Position numbers and translations under genes: made by a program. Shown here piece by piece: positions 5,013 through 8,160 of a stretch of DNA of 8,160 nt. The notes beneath the pieces are model-generated. The model ran no database searches and was not told the origin of the DNA. It saw nothing but the letters and a program-made list of their open reading frames with translations. Source of the DNA: Candidatus Hydrogenedentota bacterium (GTDB taxonomy: Bacteria; Hydrogenedentota; Hydrogenedentia; Hydrogenedentales; CAITNO01); NCBI GenBank assembly GCA_011046175.1, contig DSBB01000499.1:1-8160 (forward strand), given 5' to 3'. The number at the start of each line of letters is the position of its first letter. The stretch's first letter is position 1.

Positions 5013-6464
5013 ATGAACGATACTGCGGCCATAGTTCTTGCCACTGCAAATGCGCGGTACAGCCACTGCGCATTCGGGCTGAAGCGCTTGTGGGCCGCGT
5101 TGGGCGACCAGCGCCGGCACGCGCGGGTCGTAGAATTTACGCTGCGGCAGGAGGCCCGGGAAATAGCGGACGCCCTTCTCGCCATGAAACCGCGCGTCCT
5201 CGGGTTCGGCGTGTATATCTGGAACGTGGAACTGCTGACCCGTGTCATTCGCATCATTCGCGACGCCGCGCCCGACATTTTCCTTGTGCTTGGCGGACCG
5301 GAGATGGTTGACCCGGCTGACGCCGCTTCCTTGGAAGCGGATTATGTAATTATCGGAGAAGGCGAACACTCTTTTGCGTCGTTGGCGGCGCGGCTGCTGG
5401 CGGACGCGCCGCCCGCAAAAAAGATAATTGAAGCGGCGCCGCCCAACCTCGACACGCTGCCCGAACCGTATGACGCCTACACGGATGAAGATATCCGGCA
5501 TCGGGTCATTTATGTGGAAAGCGCGCGCGGATGCCCCTACCGATGCGCCTTCTGCCTGTCCGCGCGGGATGAACAAGTGCGTTATTTCCCCTTGGAGCCC
5601 TTTCTGGCAAGCATGAACAGGTTGTTGCAGAGAGGAGCGCGCCGCTTCAAATTTACAGACCGAACCTTCAATATCAAAGAGGAGCGCGTGCTTGCCGTCC
5701 TTGATTTTTTTCTGCGGCAGCCCTACCCGGACATGCAGCTGCATTTTGAAATTATGCCGGACCGGGTGTCGGCGGGAATGTTTGAAAAGATGGCCATGTT
5801 CAGCCCGAACGCGCTCCACCTCGAAGTGGGCATACAAAGCGTGTCCGCGCAAACGCAACGCAACATCAACCGTAATCAGGATGTTGAAGCCGCCATGGAA
5901 ACCATTCGCCGGCTGCGCAACCATACGGGCGCGACGCTCCATGCAGACCTGATTGTGGGATTGCCCGGCGACACAAAAGACGTCATTGGCAGGGGCTTCG
6001 ACATGCTTGTGGCGGCGCAGGCGCAGGAAATACAGGTGGGACTGCTCAAGCGCCTTAAGGGAACCGCCATTGCGGGAGAACTTGGACGGAACATCCGTTT
6101 TGACGCGCGTCCGCCTTATGAGGTGCTGGAAACGCCCACGCTGACAAGCCACGACATACGACAGTTCAAACGCTTTTCCCGCTATTTTGACTTGTACTAC
6201 AACAAAAGGAACTTTTCCGAGACGCTGCCGCTGTTGTGGGAAAGCGCGGACAGACCCTTCACGGCCTTCAGTGCGTTGGCGGACTATGTGTGGGAACGGG
6301 AGCAAAAAACCCATCACCTGCCGCTTGTCCGGCTCGCCGAACATCTCTATCGCCACCTCGTCGCGCAAAGCGTTCGCAGCCCTGCGGTTCTTGCCCGCGC
6401 CATAGAGGGGGACTTTCGCCGCCTGAAGGGACGTCGCGATAAACTGCCCTTCCTGTCGCAATGA
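5013..6464 (+). CDS. B12-binding-domain radical SAM protein, DUF4080 type
   Basis: This encodes 483 residues from the ATG at 5013, where the conserved N-terminus of the family begins (IVLATANARYSHCAFGL). An upstream in-frame extension to 4845 is not conserved-looking. Residues about 1-125 are a Rossmann-like cobalamin-binding-type domain (VLGFGVYIWN, LVLGGPEMVD, YVIIGEGE). The classic DxHxxG lower-ligand motif is not seen. The radical SAM core runs from about 165 to 370: C174, C178 and C181 form the CxxxCxxC that binds the [4Fe-4S] cluster (GCPYRCAFC), followed by EVGIQS and GLPGDT at 316-321. Residues about 380-480 fit DUF4080 (FSRYFDLYYNKRNF). Such proteins cleave S-adenosylmethionine to start radical chemistry; the substrate of this branch is not known to me. 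It is a cytoplasmic, oxygen-sensitive enzyme, suggesting an anaerobic or microaerobic life. It appears to be a single-gene transcription unit. Confidence 0.93.
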   Translation: MNDTAAIVLATANARYSHCAFGLKRLWAALGDQRRHARVVEFTLRQEAREIADALLAMKPRVLGFGVYIWNVELLTRVIRIIRDAAPDIFLVLGGPEMVDPADAASLEADYVIIGEGEHSFASLAARLLADAPPAKKIIEAAPPNLDTLPEPYDAYTDEDIRHRVIYVESARGCPYRCAFCLSARDEQVRYFPLEPFLASMNRLLQRGARRFKFTDRTFNIKEERVLAVLDFFLRQPYPDMQLHFEIMPDRVSAGMFEKMAMFSPNALHLEVGIQSVSAQTQRNINRNQDVEAAMETIRRLRNHTGATLHADLIVGLPGDTKDVIGRGFDMLVAAQAQEIQVGLLKRLKGTAIAGELGRNIRFDARPPYEVLETPTLTSHDIRQFKRFSRYFDLYYNKRNFSETLPLLWESADRPFTAFSALADYVWEREQKTHHLPLVRLAEHLYRHLVAQSVRSPAVLARAIEGDFRRLKGRRDKLPFLSQ

Positions 6465-6484
6465 CGACTGAACATGATAATGCG

Positions 6485-6514
6485 TGGTCATACCCGTTTC
6501 ATGCATGGTATACT
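6485..6514 (+). promoter_or_regulatory. Promoter for the cupin-dehydrogenase operon
   Basis: TGGTCA (6485-6490, 4/6), an 18-base spacer and TATACT (6509-6514, 5/6) preceded by TGG, the extended -10 form. The predicted start is near 6521, about 60 bases before the cupin ATG. The palindrome CATGCATG (6500-6507) and an ATACC/GGTAT inverted pair (6490-6494, 6507-6511) lie across the spacer and could be a regulator site. Confidence 0.5.
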
Positions 6515-6542
6515 CTTTTTCCGGATATGGTGACTGTTTTTT

Positions 6543-6556
6543 TCCCGCAAGCGGGA
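6543..6556 (+). other. Small GC hairpin in the cupin gene's leader
   Basis: TCCCGC AA GCGGGA is a perfect 6-bp inverted repeat directly after a run of T, so the T run precedes the stem on the plus strand. It is therefore not an intrinsic terminator in either direction. It lies in the predicted leader, 25 bases before the cupin ATG, where it may affect message stability or ribosome access. Confidence 0.35.
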
Positions 6557-6581
6557 GTAACCACCTTTGAAAGGGAATGCC

Positions 6582-6947
6582 ATGATACGCAGCCATTCTG
6601 AAATGGAAGTGGAAGTGCGGGAAAACATGCGCGGCGGCGAAGGCAGCGTCACTTTCCGGCACATGTTCCGCGAGGCGGACTTCACCGCGCCGGTGCGTCT
6701 TTGCGCCCGGTTGACTATTCCGCCCGGCGCGGGCATCGGCTCACACCAGCATCTTGCTGAAGACGAGATATACATAATCCTGCGGGGTTCAGGGATTCTG
6801 GATGACGGCGCGACGCAAACCCGCGTAACGGCGGGCGACGCCGTATTGACTGGCAACGGAGAATCCCACGCCATACGCAATGACGGCGATGAGCCGTTGG
6901 AGTTGGCGGCGGTCATTACCCGCTATGTCGCGCGGGAGCAGTCGTGA
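6582..6947 (+). CDS. Single-domain cupin protein
   Basis: This encodes 121 residues from the ATG at 6582. AAGGG (6571-6575) sits 6 bases upstream, favouring it over an in-frame TTG at 6567. The protein is a small beta-barrel cupin. Motif 1 is complete: H55, H57 and E62 followed by G69, in a GSHQHLAEDEIYIILRG context. Motif 2 has G-x5 then GNGESH with H96 and N100; the usual Pro is Gly. All four metal ligands (H55, H57, E62, H96) are present, so a metal-binding cupin is likely. No signal peptide is seen. Such proteins are often small isomerases, dioxygenases or ligand sensors. Its stop overlaps the start of the dehydrogenase gene (GTGA), so the two are surely co-translated and probably act in one pathway. 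Exact reaction unknown. Confidence 0.9.
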   Translation: MIRSHSEMEVEVRENMRGGEGSVTFRHMFREADFTAPVRLCARLTIPPGAGIGSHQHLAEDEIYIILRGSGILDDGATQTRVTAGDAVLTGNGESHAIRNDGDEPLELAAVITRYVAREQS

Positions 6948-8071
6948 GCTCTTTGCCAAACACGCTGATCCTGCCGCCCGAAACACGAACGGGCGCGGGA
7001 GAAGCGCTGCGGCTGCTGGACGCGTGCGCCGGATTCGGTATGCGCGGAGTGCTTGTATGCGGCGCGTCGCTGGAGCGGAGCGGACGCCTTCGCGTCATGC
7101 TTGACGCTTGCGAAACCAACGTTAACGTCCGTGTGTGGACGCATCCGGGCGGCGAGCCGACACTGGAACAACTGGACGCGTTGCTTGCCGATGCGCGCGA
7201 ACACAACCCACACTGGGTGGCCGCCGTTGGCGGCGGCAGCGTTATGGACATCGCCAAGGCGTGCGCGGGGCTGCTTCGCGCGCCGGCGCCGGCGGTCGCG
7301 TATCATGACGGCGCGTCCATCCCGGCGTCGAACACCCCGTTCATTGCGGCGCCCACCACGGCGGGAACGGGTTCTGAAGCGACCATCGTATCCGTGCTGA
7401 CCAATGCCGCGACGGAAGTCAAAAAATCCATCCGGCATCCTTCGTTCATGGCGCGATTGGTCATACTTGATCCGACCTTGCTGGACGGATGCCCGCCGGA
7501 GGTGATTGCCGCGTCAGGCATGGACGCGTTGACCCAGGCCATTGAATCTTATTGCAGCAACGGCGCAACTTGGTTCACTGACGCGCTTGCGCTCAAAGCG
7601 GTGGCGCTCATTCACGCCAGTATCGAGGCCGTGTACTCGGGCGACGCCGCAAAACAGGCGGACTTGTTGGTCGGCAGTTATCTGGCGGGGGTGGCGTTGT
7701 CCAATGCGCGGCTTGGCATTGTGCATGGGCTGGCCCATCCACTGGGCGCGCGCTTCCATGTTCCCCACGGACTGGCCTGCGCCGTAGGCCTGCCGCTTGC
7801 GCTGGATTTCAACCGCGAGGCCGTGCCTGAAAAATACGCGCGACTCAGCCGCGCGGTAGGCATGGACATCGGCGAGTACGCGCGCCTGTTGCTGACGCGC
7901 CTGAACCTGCGTTCACCTTTCCACGGACAACCATTGGACGATATTGACGCAATCATTGAGGAAGCTCTTGCCTCCGGCTCGACCAAGGCGAATCCGCGCA
8001 GGGTATGCGCTGAGGATGCGGCGCGCCTGCTACGAAGGCTGTTCGCCCCGGCAAACACCCCCCCACAATAA
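6944..8071 (+). CDS. Iron-type (group III) alcohol dehydrogenase family protein
   Basis: This encodes 375 residues from the GTG at 6944, which overlaps the cupin TGA by 4 bases and has GGGAG (6934-6938) 5 bases upstream. The length is typical of iron-containing alcohol dehydrogenases (about 380). The nucleotide-binding loop is GGGS at 96-99 followed by VMDIAK. PTTAGTGSE (137-145) is the family signature. The metal-binding domain shows D194, H261 and H275, with the conserved H265 between them (VHGLAHPLG, VPHG). The position of the second ligand (H200 in E. coli lactaldehyde reductase) is Gln (Q198, in GMDALTQAIESY), as in many family members with a three-residue site. The enzyme would interconvert an alcohol and an aldehyde or ketone with NAD(P)(H); the substrate cannot be read from sequence. 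It is cytoplasmic. The next gene starts 13 bases downstream. Confidence 0.94.
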   Translation: MSSLPNTLILPPETRTGAGEALRLLDACAGFGMRGVLVCGASLERSGRLRVMLDACETNVNVRVWTHPGGEPTLEQLDALLADAREHNPHWVAAVGGGSVMDIAKACAGLLRAPAPAVAYHDGASIPASNTPFIAAPTTAGTGSEATIVSVLTNAATEVKKSIRHPSFMARLVILDPTLLDGCPPEVIAASGMDALTQAIESYCSNGATWFTDALALKAVALIHASIEAVYSGDAAKQADLLVGSYLAGVALSNARLGIVHGLAHPLGARFHVPHGLACAVGLPLALDFNREAVPEKYARLSRAVGMDIGEYARLLLTRLNLRSPFHGQPLDDIDAIIEEALASGSTKANPRRVCAEDAARLLRRLFAPANTPPQ

Positions 8072-8084
8072 AGGACGCCTTCCC

Positions 8085-8160
8085 ATGATAGTATTGGCCG
8101 CAGTCGTACTGGCATTCGCGGGACTTTCCGGCGAAGCGCCTCTCGACGGGGAAATACAGG
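8085..8160 (+). CDS. Start of an exported protein (3' end outside window)
   Basis: An ATG at 8085 follows AAAGGA (8070-8075) at 9-base spacing, overlapping the stop of the dehydrogenase gene. The 25 visible residues begin MIVLAAVVLAFAGLSG and go on to EAPLDGE, a typical short signal peptide with a likely cleavage near residues 14-18. The N-terminal region lacks the usual basic residue. The close spacing places it in the cupin-dehydrogenase operon. The mature protein is out of the window, so no function can be given. Confidence 0.7.
   Translation, partial: MIVLAAVVLAFAGLSGEAPLDGEIQ

Noticed and set aside
4848..6662. Open frame of about 604 codons on the minus strand, antisense to the radical SAM gene
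   Set aside because: It lies wholly opposite a gene with clear motifs in the other frame, its translation is rich in Arg and His with no recognisable domain, and such long antisense frames are common in GC-rich genes.
7523..7537. Loss of a metal ligand in the iron-type dehydrogenase (Gln for His at 198)
   Set aside because: Gln at this position is common in the family and is not by itself a sign of a dead enzyme; D194, H261 and H275 remain.

Overview
The window is about 8.2 kb of moderately GC-rich bacterial chromosome (I estimate 55-60% G+C in the genes), densely coded on both strands. There are seven complete protein genes and one short overlapping partner that I can support, plus a gene cut off at each edge. 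The gene mix suggests an environmental, saccharolytic bacterium: a GH38 alpha-mannosidase, a B12-binding/radical SAM protein of the DUF4080 type, and a secreted protein with Ig-like modules. The module style of the secreted protein recalls Candidatus Hydrogenedentes or the Planctomycetes/Lentisphaerae assemblage, but this is a guess from protein style and not a placement. I see no phage, transposon, CRISPR array, tRNA or rRNA.

Layout. (1) 1-1266, plus strand: the C-terminal quarter or so of an alpha-mannosidase, then a 146-residue unknown protein with a winged-helix-like N-terminus and a helical tail. (2) 1275-1748, minus strand: a small regulator made of a degenerate receiver-like domain and a Fis-type HTH. 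It is convergent with the previous gene and divergent from the next. (3) 1749-1858: a divergent intergenic region with a 7+7 bp inverted repeat that could be an operator. (4) 1859-3919, plus strand: a soluble family 2 glycosyltransferase, then an exported, C-terminally membrane-anchored protein with two Ig-like modules. (5) 4023-4388, minus strand: a small helical protein built from an internally duplicated Trp-rich unit. (6) 4389-5012: a long gene-poor stretch, strongly AT-rich near 4440-4560, holding up to three minus-strand promoter-like elements and one plus-strand promoter. (7) 5013-6464, plus strand: the radical SAM enzyme, apparently with almost no leader. (8) 6582-8160, plus strand: a likely operon of a cupin, an iron-type alcohol dehydrogenase overlapping it by 4 bases, and the start of a secreted protein 13 bases later.

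How the genes work together is mostly unclear. The cupin and dehydrogenase are very likely co-translated and may act on the same metabolite. The regulator may control itself and the divergent glycosyltransferase. No multi-gene novel system is evident. The best leads are the orphan receiver-like/Fis regulator with its candidate operator, the duplicated Trp-rich protein with its promoter-rich upstream region, and the signs that some genes here have very short or no leaders.
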